Below, one piece after another: positions 16,113 to 23,244 of a DNA stretch of 37,133 nt (the stretch's first letter is position 1; every line of letters begins with the position of its first letter). A program made the position numbers and the translations under genes. The DNA is from an uncultured Selenomonadales bacterium (GTDB taxonomy: Bacteria > Bacillota > Negativicutes > Selenomonadales > Selenomonadaceae), in the NCBI GenBank assembly GCA_937877545.1, contig CALFJE010000113.1, positions 1-37,133 of the forward strand, written 5' to 3'. The notes under the pieces were generated by a model, which was not told the origin of the DNA, made no database searches, and worked only from the letters and a program-made list of their open reading frames with translations.

Positions 16113-16370
16113 TTGAGCAATCTTGAGAAAGCCAAAGAACGTTTGCGTAATTTGCCTAAGGATTATACTTACAGCGAGGCGCGACAACTTTTAAATCGGC
16201 TCGGCTTTGAAGAGCATATGCAAGGCAAAACGTCTGGGTCACGGGTCGGTTTTTATCGTGCGCGAGACGATGCTGTTATTTTGTTGCATAAGCCGCACCC
16301 CGGCAATCAAATGAGCGCGGGGGCAGTCAAGGCTTTGGCGCAATTTTTAACCGGCAAAGGCGATTTATAA
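16113..16370 (+). CDS. hicA: HicA-family mRNA interferase toxin
   Basis: From TTG 16113 the protein is 85 residues, starting with LSNLEKAKERLRNLPKDYTY and containing SEARQLLNRLGFEE, KTSGSRVGFYR and ILLHKPHPGN. This matches the HicA double-stranded RNA-binding fold, in the subfamily that reads GSR where classical HicA has the catalytic GSH. HicA cleaves mRNA when free. The open frame reaches back to a TTG at 16014, but the promoter at 16065-16093 lies inside that extension and GAGG precedes 16113. The toxin comes before the antitoxin, the usual hicAB order, with a 12-base gap. Confidence 0.85.
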   Translation: MSNLEKAKERLRNLPKDYTYSEARQLLNRLGFEEHMQGKTSGSRVGFYRARDDAVILLHKPHPGNQMSAGAVKALAQFLTGKGDL

Positions 16371-16382
16371 GGGGGCGTTATT

Positions 16383-16577
16383 ATGTTGGAGTATCGCGAC
16401 TTTCAAACCAAGCCCGAATTCGACGGGCAAATTTATTTCGGCAAGCTCGAAGGCATTGCAGACCTTGTGACGATTGAGGCGGCGACTCTCGCCGACTTTG
16501 AGCGTGAATTTAAGCTTGCTGTCGAAGATTATTTGGCATTCCGTCAAAGTCTCGCGCCGCAATCGCAGGCAGGATAA
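16383..16577 (+). CDS. hicB: HicB-like antitoxin, short form
   Basis: The 64-residue protein contains IYFGKLEGIADLVTIEAATL and FEREFKLAVEDYLAF, matching the partial-RNase H HicB core that blocks HicA. Most HicB antitoxins of this type continue with a ribbon-helix-helix DNA-binding domain of about 40-50 residues; here the frame ends after FRQSLAPQSQAG. It could neutralise HicA but probably cannot autoregulate the operon by the usual route. Start ATG 16383 follows AAGGGGG. A strong terminator follows. Confidence 0.8.
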   Translation: MLEYRDFQTKPEFDGQIYFGKLEGIADLVTIEAATLADFEREFKLAVEDYLAFRQSLAPQSQAG

Positions 16578-16588
16578 GATTCGATATT

Positions 16589-16608
16589 AACCGCTTCGGC
16601 GGTTTTTT
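16589..16608 (+). terminator. Intrinsic terminator after hicAB
   Basis: A compact AACCGC-TTCG-GCGGTT hairpin is followed by a run of T. The T-run overlaps the stop codon of the convergent prfC gene. The UUCG tetraloop makes it very stable. Confidence 0.9.
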
Positions 16609-18211
16609 AATTTCCGTCGAAGGGCGTCGCGCTCAACTCCAGCTTGGGATTGTTGTCGCTTATCCACCCCAAAGCCCATTCGTTTTCGACGAGCAACACG
16701 GGGTTATCTGCGCGGTCGAGCACGAACATTCCCCTGTCGGCTCCGCGCAGGCTTGAAGGCGTAACCTTCGCGCCGTCATTGAATCTCAGCCAACGCGCCA
16801 CCTCGAACGGCAACATCGTCATTAAAATATCGACGCCGTACTCCGATTTGAGGCGATACATCAAAACTTCAAACTGCAACGTGCCGACCGTCCCCACGAC
16901 GTATGACTCGGTGCCCGCGCCAACTTGATTGAACAGCTGAATCGCGCCCTCCTGCGTGAGCTGGTCGATGCCCTTGGCGAATTGCTTGCGCTTCATGGTG
17001 TCCTTGGCCTGCACGCGAGCAAATTTTTCGGGCGGGAACGTCGGGAAGTCTTCAAACTTGAACTTGTGCGCGGCGTCGGTGAGCGTGTCGCCTATGCCGA
17101 ATATGCCGGGGTCGAACAAGCCCACGATGTCACCGGGAAATGCCTCGTCGATTATCTGCCTGTCCTGCGCCAAGAATTGTTGCGGCTGCGCCAGCTTGAT
17201 GAGCTTATCGGTCGGCGCGTGCCAAACCGTCATGTTCCGTTCAAATCGCCCCGAACAAATCCGTATGAACGCAAGGCGGTCGCGGTGCGCGGGGTTCATG
17301 TTCGCCTGTATCTTGAACACGAACGCCGAAAATTTTTCGTCTTCCGGCTCGATTATCCCGTCGCTTGAAAGTCTGGGCGCGGGCGGCGGCGCAAGCCTCA
17401 AATATTCCTCCAAAAAATTCTGTACGCCAAAGTTCGTCATTGCCGATCCGAAAAATGTCGGCGTCAAATCGCCCGCGTCAACCTTAGCCTTGTCGAAGGT
17501 CTCGCCCGCCTCGTCCAGCAACATCAAATCATCTTGGAGCGCGTCGAAGTTTTCCCGTCCGATTCGCACGATAACTGCAGGGTCGTCCGCCGCAAAGACT
17601 TCAGACGCCCGCTCCTTTTGCCCGTGAGTGGTATCCTCGGCGAACAGCTCAATCAGATTCTTTTGGCGGTCGTACACGCCCAGATACTTGCCGTCGGTGC
17701 CGATTGGAAAATTCATCGGGTAAGTCGGAATGCCCAAAACTTTTTCAATTTCGTCGAGCAGGTCAAGCGGAACTTTGCCGTAACGGTCGAGCTTGTTGAT
17801 AAACGTAAAAATCGGTATGCGACGCTCGCGGCAGACTTTGAAGAGCTTTTTGGTTTGAGCCTCCACGCCCTTAGCGGCGTCCAGAATCATAACCGCGCTG
17901 TCGACAGCCATAAGCGTGCGATAGGTGTCCTCGGAAAAATCTTGGTGCCCCGGCGTGTCGAGGATATTGATTCGGCAGCCCGCGTAGTCGAATTGCAAAA
18001 CCGAACTCGTAACGGAAATGCCGCGTTGCTTTTCAATCTCCATCCAATCGGAAACGGCGTGACGTTGCGTCTTGCGCGACTTAATGGAGCCGGCAAGGTG
18101 AATCGCGCCGCCGTAGAGCAGAAGCTTTTCGGTCAGCGTCGTCTTGCCGGCGTCGGGGTGCGATATGATTGCGAACGTCCGCCGCTTGGTAATTTCTTCA
18201 GTCAATGTCAA
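16607..18211 (-). CDS. prfC: Peptide chain release factor 3
   Basis: RF3 is a translational GTPase that recycles RF1/RF2 after termination. G-domain motifs are clear: ISHPDAGKTTLTEKLLLYGG (P-loop), DTPGHQDFSEDTYRTL (G3) and FINKLDR (G4). The KKLFKVCRERRIPIFTF segment and the sequence with IRICSGRFERNMTVWHAPTD are characteristic of RF3 rather than EF-G or BipA. The protein is about 534 residues, full length. I place the start at TTG 18211 (TLTEEI) behind GGAAGGGAG; TTG codons at 18232 and 18205 are alternatives. The gene is flanked by terminators and looks monocistronic. Confidence 0.96.
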   Translation of the reverse strand: MTLTEEITKRRTFAIISHPDAGKTTLTEKLLLYGGAIHLAGSIKSRKTQRHAVSDWMEIEKQRGISVTSSVLQFDYAGCRINILDTPGHQDFSEDTYRTLMAVDSAVMILDAAKGVEAQTKKLFKVCRERRIPIFTFINKLDRYGKVPLDLLDEIEKVLGIPTYPMNFPIGTDGKYLGVYDRQKNLIELFAEDTTHGQKERASEVFAADDPAVIVRIGRENFDALQDDLMLLDEAGETFDKAKVDAGDLTPTFFGSAMTNFGVQNFLEEYLRLAPPPAPRLSSDGIIEPEDEKFSAFVFKIQANMNPAHRDRLAFIRICSGRFERNMTVWHAPTDKLIKLAQPQQFLAQDRQIIDEAFPGDIVGLFDPGIFGIGDTLTDAAHKFKFEDFPTFPPEKFARVQAKDTMKRKQFAKGIDQLTQEGAIQLFNQVGAGTESYVVGTVGTLQFEVLMYRLKSEYGVDILMTMLPFEVARWLRFNDGAKVTPSSLRGADRGMFVLDRADNPVLLVENEWALGWISDNNPKLELSATPFDGN

Positions 18212-18281
18212 GGTTTGGCAGCTCCCTTCCAAAATTATCTGCCCGCAAGTTTAAATTACTTTACGCGTCGTGTCAAAGCAA

Positions 18282-18311
18282 AAATCCCCTCCGCTCGTCC
18301 GAAGGGGATTT
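18282..18311 (-). terminator. Intrinsic terminator after the SPFH/zinc-ribbon gene
   Basis: A 9-bp hairpin (AAATCCCCT with AGGGGATTT, 12-base loop) lies 17 bases beyond the SPFH stop on the minus strand and is followed by TTTTGC. Confidence 0.8.
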
Positions 18312-18328
18312 AAATTTTCGTTTATTGG

Positions 18329-19615
18329 TTAAGGTTTGGGCTTGCCGCACTCCGCACAGAATTTGCCCTTGTTGACGGCGCCGCATTCGCATTTCCATTC
18401 GTCGCTGACGGGGCGGGGCTTGCCGCATTCCGCACAGAATTTGCCTTTGTTGACAGCTCCGCACTCGCAACGCCACTCATTGACGACGGGCTTTGGAGCA
18501 CCGCACTCCGCGCAGAAATTCCCGCGATTGTCCTCGTGCCCGCAAGCCGAACATTTCCACGTTGCCGGTTTTTGCTGTTGAGCTTGAGCCGCCTGTTGCT
18601 GTTGCTGAGCCATAGCGTACAAGTTGCCCGCGTTAATGCCGCCCGTTTGAGCCGCCATGCCCATGCCCATGAAGCCCGTCATTGCTCCCGCCGTATTGTT
18701 CGCCGCCGCCTGCATTGCCGAGGCTTGTGCGCCCGTAAGGTGAGCCGCCGCCATTGCCGGGTTGCGGAGTGCGCCGTTGCGTTGCATCTCCTTAATCATC
18801 TTGGCATCTTCTTCGCTCGCGCTGACGTTTGACACGCCAAACGATACGATTTTCAAGCCGCGCAATTCGCCCCATTTTTGGCTGAGGACTTGATTGAGCG
18901 CGTCGGCGATTTCGGTCGTATGCGCGGGCAAAGCACTGTAGCGGATACCCATCTCCGAAATTTTGGCGAAGGCAGGTTGCAACGCCGTCATGAGTTCGGT
19001 CTTAAGTTGCGCGTCAATCGTCGAGCGTTCGTAAGTCTCGGTGACGTTGCCGCAAACGTTGGTATAAAAAAGAATCGGATTGACAATCTTGTAGCTGTAG
19101 GAGCCGAAGCACTTAATGGCGATGTCAACGTCAAGCCCGATGTTGTAGTCGACGACGCGGAACGGAATGGGGCTGGGCGTGCCGTACTTGTTGCCGATAA
19201 TCTCCTTGGTGTTGAAGTAGTAAATACGCTCGTCGCGGGCTGCGTCGCCGCCGTAAGTGAAGCGTTCCTTCATGGCGAAGAAAATATCCTGGATATTCTC
19301 GACGATAGTCTTGTTGTTGTTGAAGAGGCTCGGCTCGGTGGACTTGTCGTAAATGTATTCGCCGCTGTCGGCGCACAGGTCGATAACCTTGCCCTGCTGG
19401 ACAATCATCATACACTGCCCGTCGTTGACGGAAATTTTGGAGCCGTTGGTGATTATGTTGTCGTTGCCGTCGTTGGAACTCCAACTGCTTGATTTGCGCC
19501 TATGCCCCTTGGCTACGAGCACGTCGGACGAAAGGCTGTCGCAATAAAAAAATTCCTTCCATTGGTCGCCGAGCACGCCGCCCGCCGCCGCCAATGCCGC
19601 TTGAATCAATCCCAT
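18329..19615 (-). CDS. SPFH-domain protein with three C-terminal zinc ribbons
   Basis: This 428-residue protein resembles the YdjI / 'virion core protein' branch of the SPFH superfamily. The N-terminal 290 residues contain the SPFH-like domain (FFYCDSLSSDVLVAKG, DIFFAMKERFTYGGDAARDE, VVDYNIGLDVDIAIKCFGSY). A Met/Gly/Ala/Gln-rich linker (about residues 300-345, with an AQQQQQAAQAQQQ tract) leads to three zinc ribbons of about 26 residues, each with CxxCG and FCAECG pairs. The last two ribbons are nearly identical (CGAVNKGKFCAECGKP). Family members are proposed to organise membrane or stress platforms; the exact role is unknown. It follows recR by 18 bases and probably ends that operon. Confidence 0.85.
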   Translation of the reverse strand: MGLIQAALAAAGGVLGDQWKEFFYCDSLSSDVLVAKGHRRKSSSWSSNDGNDNIITNGSKISVNDGQCMMIVQQGKVIDLCADSGEYIYDKSTEPSLFNNNKTIVENIQDIFFAMKERFTYGGDAARDERIYYFNTKEIIGNKYGTPSPIPFRVVDYNIGLDVDIAIKCFGSYSYKIVNPILFYTNVCGNVTETYERSTIDAQLKTELMTALQPAFAKISEMGIRYSALPAHTTEIADALNQVLSQKWGELRGLKIVSFGVSNVSASEEDAKMIKEMQRNGALRNPAMAAAHLTGAQASAMQAAANNTAGAMTGFMGMGMAAQTGGINAGNLYAMAQQQQQAAQAQQQKPATWKCSACGHEDNRGNFCAECGAPKPVVNEWRCECGAVNKGKFCAECGKPRPVSDEWKCECGAVNKGKFCAECGKPKP

Positions 19616-19633
19616 AATAATTCCCCTTTCCGA

Positions 19634-20233
19634 TTAAACGGGTACGCGATTCTCAATCGCCTTGGCTAATGTTAAGCTGTCGGTGCCCGCGAAGTCCGCG
19701 CCCACTGCCAAGCCTCGCGCCAGCTTTGTGACCTTGACGCCCGCCGGATTAAGCAACCGCGATATGAACAAGCCCGTCGCGTCGCCCTCCACCGTCGGCT
19801 CAAAGGCGATTATCACTTCCTCGACTTGTTCGTCGCCCACGCGCTTTATCAGTTCGCGCAGACGAATATCATTTTGCGATACACCCGCCAACGGAGAGAT
19901 TAGCCCGCCTGTCACGTGATACTTGCCGTCGAAGGTGCCGGCGCGTTCAATGGCGTCGAGGTCTTTGGCATCCTTGACAACGCAGATAACTTTGCCGTCG
20001 CGCCTGTCCGAGGCGCAGATGTCGCAGATATTTTTATCGGCGTCAATCGTGTTGAAGCAGATTTCGCAGGCATGCGTATCGAGTTTGACGGAGCGAATCG
20101 CCGCCGCCAATTCCTCCACGTCGTCGGACTTCATGGCCGCTATATGATAAGCAAGCCGAGCGGCAGTTTTGGTACCGACGCCCGGCAATTTGGTAAGCGA
20201 CTCCACCAGAGCCGCCATTGCTTTTGATGACAT
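19634..20233 (-). CDS. recR: Recombination mediator RecR
   Basis: RecR acts with RecF/RecO to load RecA at gaps. From ATG 20233 the protein is 199 residues, beginning MSSKAMAALVESLTKLPGVG. The helix-hairpin-helix (LPGVGTKTAARLAYHI), the four-cysteine zinc site (CEICFNTIDADKNICDIC) and the Toprim domain (VICVVKDAKDLDAIERAG, YHVTGGLISPLAG) appear in order. The open frame extends to 20356 but that part overlaps ybaB and lacks family similarity. The start lies one base after the ybaB stop, giving the classic dnaX-ybaB-recR operon. Confidence 0.97.
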   Translation of the reverse strand: MSSKAMAALVESLTKLPGVGTKTAARLAYHIAAMKSDDVEELAAAIRSVKLDTHACEICFNTIDADKNICDICASDRRDGKVICVVKDAKDLDAIERAGTFDGKYHVTGGLISPLAGVSQNDIRLRELIKRVGDEQVEEVIIAFEPTVEGDATGLFISRLLNPAGVKVTKLARGLAVGADFAGTDSLTLAKAIENRVPV

Positions 20234-20234
20234 A

Positions 20235-20627
20235 TTACGCTTTGGGTGCTCCGCCGCCCAGGAACTTGCCGATAAGGTCGCCCATATTGCCAAGGTTGCC
20301 GAAGTTGCCGCCCAGCCCGCCGAGGGCATTGCCCGCGAACGACGCCATGTTTGCATTTATTTTTTTATCCATTTCGGCGTTGGCGGCATTGACCGCGCTC
20401 ACGACCAAATCCTCAATCACGCTGACTTCCACGTCTTTAAGGAGGTCGGGCGAAATTTTTATCGCCTTGACGACCTTTTCGCCGTCGACGGTCGCGCTCA
20501 CGACACCGCCGCCCACTTGAGCCGTTGCCGTTTCCTGCTTGAGCCGCGCCTTGTTTGCCTCGAAACTTTGTTGCAATGCCTGAGCCTGTTTGAGTATCGC
20601 GTTTAAATCGAATCCCTGTTGTGCCAT
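20235..20627 (-). CDS. ybaB: Nucleoid-associated protein YbaB/EbfC family
   Basis: YbaB proteins bind DNA as dimers and are nearly always encoded between dnaX and recR. From ATG 20627 the sequence begins MAQQGFDLNAILKQAQALQQ and has the family core VGGGVVSATVDGEKVVKAIK and EDLVVSAVNAAN. The C-terminus is unusual: a Gly/Asn/Leu-rich tail (LGGLGGNFGNLGNMGDLIGK) replaces the short tail of most homologues. GGAGAGA precedes the start; the open frame to 20678 overlaps the end of dnaX. Confidence 0.95.
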   Translation of the reverse strand: MAQQGFDLNAILKQAQALQQSFEANKARLKQETATAQVGGGVVSATVDGEKVVKAIKISPDLLKDVEVSVIEDLVVSAVNAANAEMDKKINANMASFAGNALGGLGGNFGNLGNMGDLIGKFLGGGAPKA

Positions 20628-20643
20628 TAAAAATCTCTCCTTA

Positions 20644-22095
20644 CTAATCTTTGAGTTTCTCGGCGTCGACAGCTTCAAAGGTTTGCATCGCGCCGAGGAG
20701 ATTTGAGCGAGCGGGTTCGGGCATGTTATTGAAAATCGGCGGCGGCAGATTCTTATCGACGACGGTTAAAATTTTCACCGCACGCCCGGCAATCTGCGCG
20801 GTCGCCCGTTCAAACGATTGGCGAATTTCCTCGAACATATTTTTAAAAACGTCGGATTTAAAGCCCAAAGTCAGAGTATCGCCGCTAAAGCTCGTTACCA
20901 CGGTTCTGGTAAGGGAATAATTCAAATCGCCGCCCTCCTCGCTCAAACGATTTATCACATCATAAAAAATTTTGCGCCCCGCGTCAAGATTTTCAGTCGG
21001 CGCGGCAACCTGCGCGGCGGCAGTCGGGACGGCGAATGTCTGAACGGGCGCGGCAAGTTTCATGAGCGTCATTTCCAAAATAATATCGGGAATGCCGGAG
21101 CCGTACATTTCGGCGGTCGCCTTGCGCACGGCGTCGATTATGTTGTCGAGTTCGGCGAAATTTTTCCCGCCGTTGCCGAGCAGTTCAAATTCAATATCGC
21201 GGAGGCGCGTTATCAGAGCCTCGGCAATGACATTGGCGGCAAGCCCCGAACGAAAAGCCTGCGTCACGGCGCGAGCAACCGCCGCCCTGTCTTTAGCCCT
21301 AATCGCCGCGATTATGTCGTCGAGGCTTTCGTCGGAGATGAGTCCGAGCGTTTCGTTGACGTTGGCGAGCGTGATTTCATTATCCACCATAGCGTAGCAC
21401 TGGTCGAGGTAAGTCAAGGCGTCGCGCATGGAGCCTTCCGCCAGCCGAGCGATTTTCTTTGCGGCGTCTTCGTGCAGCGTCACGTTCAAGCGTCGGGCTA
21501 ACGTCAACAGATACGGCGCGATTGTCGTTTGCGGTATCAGCCGAAAGTTGAGCACTTGGCAACGCGAGCGGATTGTCATGGGCACCTTGTTGAGTTCGGT
21601 CGTCGCCAAAAAAAATGCCACGTTGGGCGGCGGCTCCTCGATGAGCTTCAGGATTGAGTTGACCGCCTCGAACGACAGCATGTGAACTTCGTCGATTATG
21701 AACGTCTTGACGCGGGCGCGGAGCGGCGCAAGGTAAGCCGTCGACAACAAGCGCGTCACGTCCTCCACCGAACGATTGGACGCGGCGTCAAATTCCACAT
21801 TATCGGGCGAGGAGTCGAAGGCGCGGCAGGATTCACATTTATTGCAAGGGATTTCTTTCCTTTCCAGCGAACGCCCTGCCGCTTGCGCCTCGTGCACTCT
21901 GTCGCAATTCATAGCCTTGGACAGCAGTCGCGCCGTTGACGTTTTGCCGGTGCCTCGCGTCCCGACCAGTAAATACGCATGAGAAAGCCGCCCGCTTGAA
22001 ATTGCCCGCGCCAGAGCGTTGGAGATGTGTTCCTGCCCTATCAGGTGCGAAAGCGTCTTGGGTCTGCCGCGTGTATATAATGCCTCGTATGCCAT
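20644..22095 (-). CDS. dnaX: DNA polymerase III subunit gamma/tau
   Basis: DnaX is the clamp-loader ATPase. The protein is 483 residues. It starts MAYEALYTRGRPKTLSHLIG, followed by Walker A GTRGTGKTS (usually GPRGTGKTS; Pro is Thr here), a four-cysteine zinc module (NCDRV, then CNKCESC, separated by an insertion of about a dozen residues), Walker B FIIDEVHML and sensor LATTELNKVPMTIRSRC. Domain III follows, but the tau-specific C-terminus is short, ending with a basic/acidic segment and FNNMPEPARS. ATG 22095 follows AGGAGGAAAAA. It heads the dnaX-ybaB-recR(-SPFH) operon. Confidence 0.97.
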   Translation of the reverse strand: MAYEALYTRGRPKTLSHLIGQEHISNALARAISSGRLSHAYLLVGTRGTGKTSTARLLSKAMNCDRVHEAQAAGRSLERKEIPCNKCESCRAFDSSPDNVEFDAASNRSVEDVTRLLSTAYLAPLRARVKTFIIDEVHMLSFEAVNSILKLIEEPPPNVAFFLATTELNKVPMTIRSRCQVLNFRLIPQTTIAPYLLTLARRLNVTLHEDAAKKIARLAEGSMRDALTYLDQCYAMVDNEITLANVNETLGLISDESLDDIIAAIRAKDRAAVARAVTQAFRSGLAANVIAEALITRLRDIEFELLGNGGKNFAELDNIIDAVRKATAEMYGSGIPDIILEMTLMKLAAPVQTFAVPTAAAQVAAPTENLDAGRKIFYDVINRLSEEGGDLNYSLTRTVVTSFSGDTLTLGFKSDVFKNMFEEIRQSFERATAQIAGRAVKILTVVDKNLPPPIFNNMPEPARSNLLGAMQTFEAVDAEKLKD

Positions 22096-22124
22096 GAGTT
22101 TTTCCTCCTATCGCCGTAAGCATA

Positions 22125-22152
22125 AAAAAATCCCCCGCGAATTGCAAGGGGA
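22125..22152 (-). terminator. Likely terminator between the flavin-reductase pseudogene and dnaX
   Basis: On the minus strand TCCCC and GGGGGA arms around a short GC-containing loop are followed by seven T. It lies 15 bases after the pseudogene stop and about 30 bases before dnaX, so it would insulate dnaX from the strong tRNA/SRP promoter. Confidence 0.65.
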
Positions 22153-22166
22153 AAGTTCATTCCGTG

Positions 22167-22554
22167 TCATTTCACCGCCGCCGCCGCGATTTTGCTGTAG
22201 CCGTTCCAGGCGAACAACGCCTCCTTAGATTCGTCGGCAAGAATTCTTTTGATGTCGCAGATGTGGTAGAAATGGTCGCCCGTCGCGAGGAATTGATTCA
22301 AGCTCACGACGAAGGCAACTTGCGACTTGGCAACCTTGTCTGCCGCACGACCACTGACCTTGCCGCAATACAACAGCGCGTTGCAGATTTTCCCGCTCGG
22401 CACGGCGAGGATTGCCTCCTTGACGACACGACAGGAACGATACCGGCGCGATATTCGTTGTCCCGTCCGGCTTGAGCGTGCACACTGCCATCAGCGGTTG
22501 CGGCGAAGTCAAATTCATCGCCTGAGCAAATTCAATTTCCTTCACGTCAATCAC
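22167..22554 (-). pseudogene. Decayed flavin reductase-like (FMN-binding) protein
   Basis: From GTG 22554 the first part reads VKEIEFAQAMNLTSPQPLM and AVCTLKPDGTTNIAPVSFLS, a normal DIM6/NTAB-type flavin reductase start. The frame then breaks. In another frame follow SGKICNALLYCGKVSGRAAD, then VAFVVSLNQFLATGDHFYHI and the end DIKRILADESKEALFAWNGY. The conserved middle (the PPM and flavin-contact region) and a segment after GRAADKV are missing. An early deletion with frameshift plus a second in-frame deletion make it non-functional. It lies directly after the SRP RNA, on the same strand. Confidence 0.82.
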
Positions 22555-22568
22555 TTCCGAAAAAATTT

Positions 22569-22701
22569 TCAGCCGTCAACGCAAGAACCCGACCTCAATC
22601 CGAAGCTGCGCTACAATAACCTCCCGTTGCTGCGTATGCCCTGGCGGGATTGTCAGTACAGTTAGTGTTCGGCGAAACCAAGTCCCTGCGTTCACGGCTG
22701 A
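22569..22701 (-). ncRNA. ffs: Signal recognition particle RNA (4.5S-like)
   Basis: The RNA is closed by a 15-position terminal helix (UCAGCCGUGAACGCA with UGCGUUGACGGCUGA, one G-G mismatch) and ends in a U-run (AAAAUUUUUU), so the whole molecule of about 133 nt folds as a rod. Near the tip is CCGCCAGG...AGCAACGG, the SRP domain IV internal loop bound by Ffh. Inner helices CCGAA/UUCGG and ACAAU/AUUGU also pair. Position supports it: it lies between tRNA-Ser and dnaX on the same strand, as scr does in Bacillus subtilis. The apical cap is GC-AUAC-GC instead of a GGAA tetraloop on a 3-bp stem. It is probably co-transcribed with tRNA-Ser, 15 bases upstream, and released by processing. Confidence 0.8.
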
Positions 22702-22716
22702 CACCGTAAAGCAGTA

Positions 22717-22808
22717 TGGCGGAGAGTGAGGGATTTGAACCCTCGGTGCGCTATCAACGCAACACACGATTTCCAGTCGTGCTCCTTAAGCCGCTCGGAC
22801 AACTCTCC
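22717..22808 (-). tRNA. tRNA-Ser (anticodon GGA)
   Basis: A 92-base class II tRNA with encoded CCA. The acceptor stem is GGAGAGT/ACTCTCC, the D-arm has CCGAGCGGCTTAAGG, the anticodon stem-loop is CACGA-CTGGAAA-TCGTG with anticodon GGA (reads UCC/UCU), a long variable arm follows, and the T-arm is GAGGGTTCAAATCCCTC. The long variable arm and anticodon agree on serine. Confidence 0.97.
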
Positions 22809-22820
22809 GCGACGTCGCGT

Positions 22821-22849
22821 AGTTTATCATTCAACCCTTTAGCTGTCAA
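22821..22849 (-). promoter_or_regulatory. Near-consensus promoter for tRNA-Ser and SRP RNA
   Basis: On the minus strand a perfect TTGACA (22849-22844), 17 bases, then TAAACT (22826-22821). The start would be about six bases before the mature tRNA end. A strong constitutive promoter is expected for these RNAs. Confidence 0.85.
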
Positions 22850-22856
22850 GAATTTT

Positions 22857-23057
22857 TTAATAATCGACGGGCGGGATAAAGATTCTGTTTATCGGCATGT
22901 CGGCAGGCTCAAGCGTTGCGTCAGCCTCGCTCAATTCCCCTCGCGAACGATTGATTATCTCCGCGTTGTGATTCCGCGCCCATTCCAATATCGTCCGATA
23001 AAAATTGTAGCGCACGTCCTTGCGCGGCAAATTCCTATTCAATCTCCGCGCCGCCAA
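22857..23057 (-). pseudogene. Partial tandem copy of the secreted protein at 23068
   Basis: About 60 codons repeat the C-terminal part of the gene at 23068-23691 (NLPRKDVRYNFYRTILEWAR through PADMPINRIFIPP) with two changed residues. The copy has no signal peptide. It begins with eight codons of unrelated sequence from TTG 23057, with no Shine-Dalgarno of note. It ends with the same stop context as its parent. It is best read as a remnant of a tandem duplication; translation of the fragment is not excluded. Confidence 0.8.
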
Positions 23058-23244
23058 AAAATTTTTTTTAATAATCGGCGGGCGGGATAAAGATTCTGTT
23101 TATCGGCATGTCGGCAGGCTCAAGCGTTGCATCCGCCTCGCTCAATTCCCCTCGCGAACGACTGATTATCTCCGCGTTATGATTCCGCGCCCATTCCAAT
23201 ATCGTCCGATAAAAATTATAGCGCACGTCCTTGCGCGGCAAATT
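22857..23244. repeat. Direct repeat pair, about 177 bp, offset 211 bp
   Basis: Positions 22857-23033 and 23068-23244 are about 97% identical by eye (six or so substitutions, no indels). The left boundary lies in matching runs of T/A (AATTTTTTAATAATCG), the right boundary after GCGCGGCAAATT. The identity ends abruptly on both sides, marking the duplicated block. Confidence 0.9.

Noticed and set aside
17534..18313. A 259-codon open frame on the plus strand
   Set aside because: Antisense to prfC; the opposite frame has all G-domain motifs.
22569..22701. An FMN riboswitch or an insertion-sequence remnant with inverted ends upstream of the flavin reductase
   Set aside because: No FMN-box motifs are present, and the inverted ends form the terminal helix of a rod RNA with the SRP domain IV loop and a U-tract.
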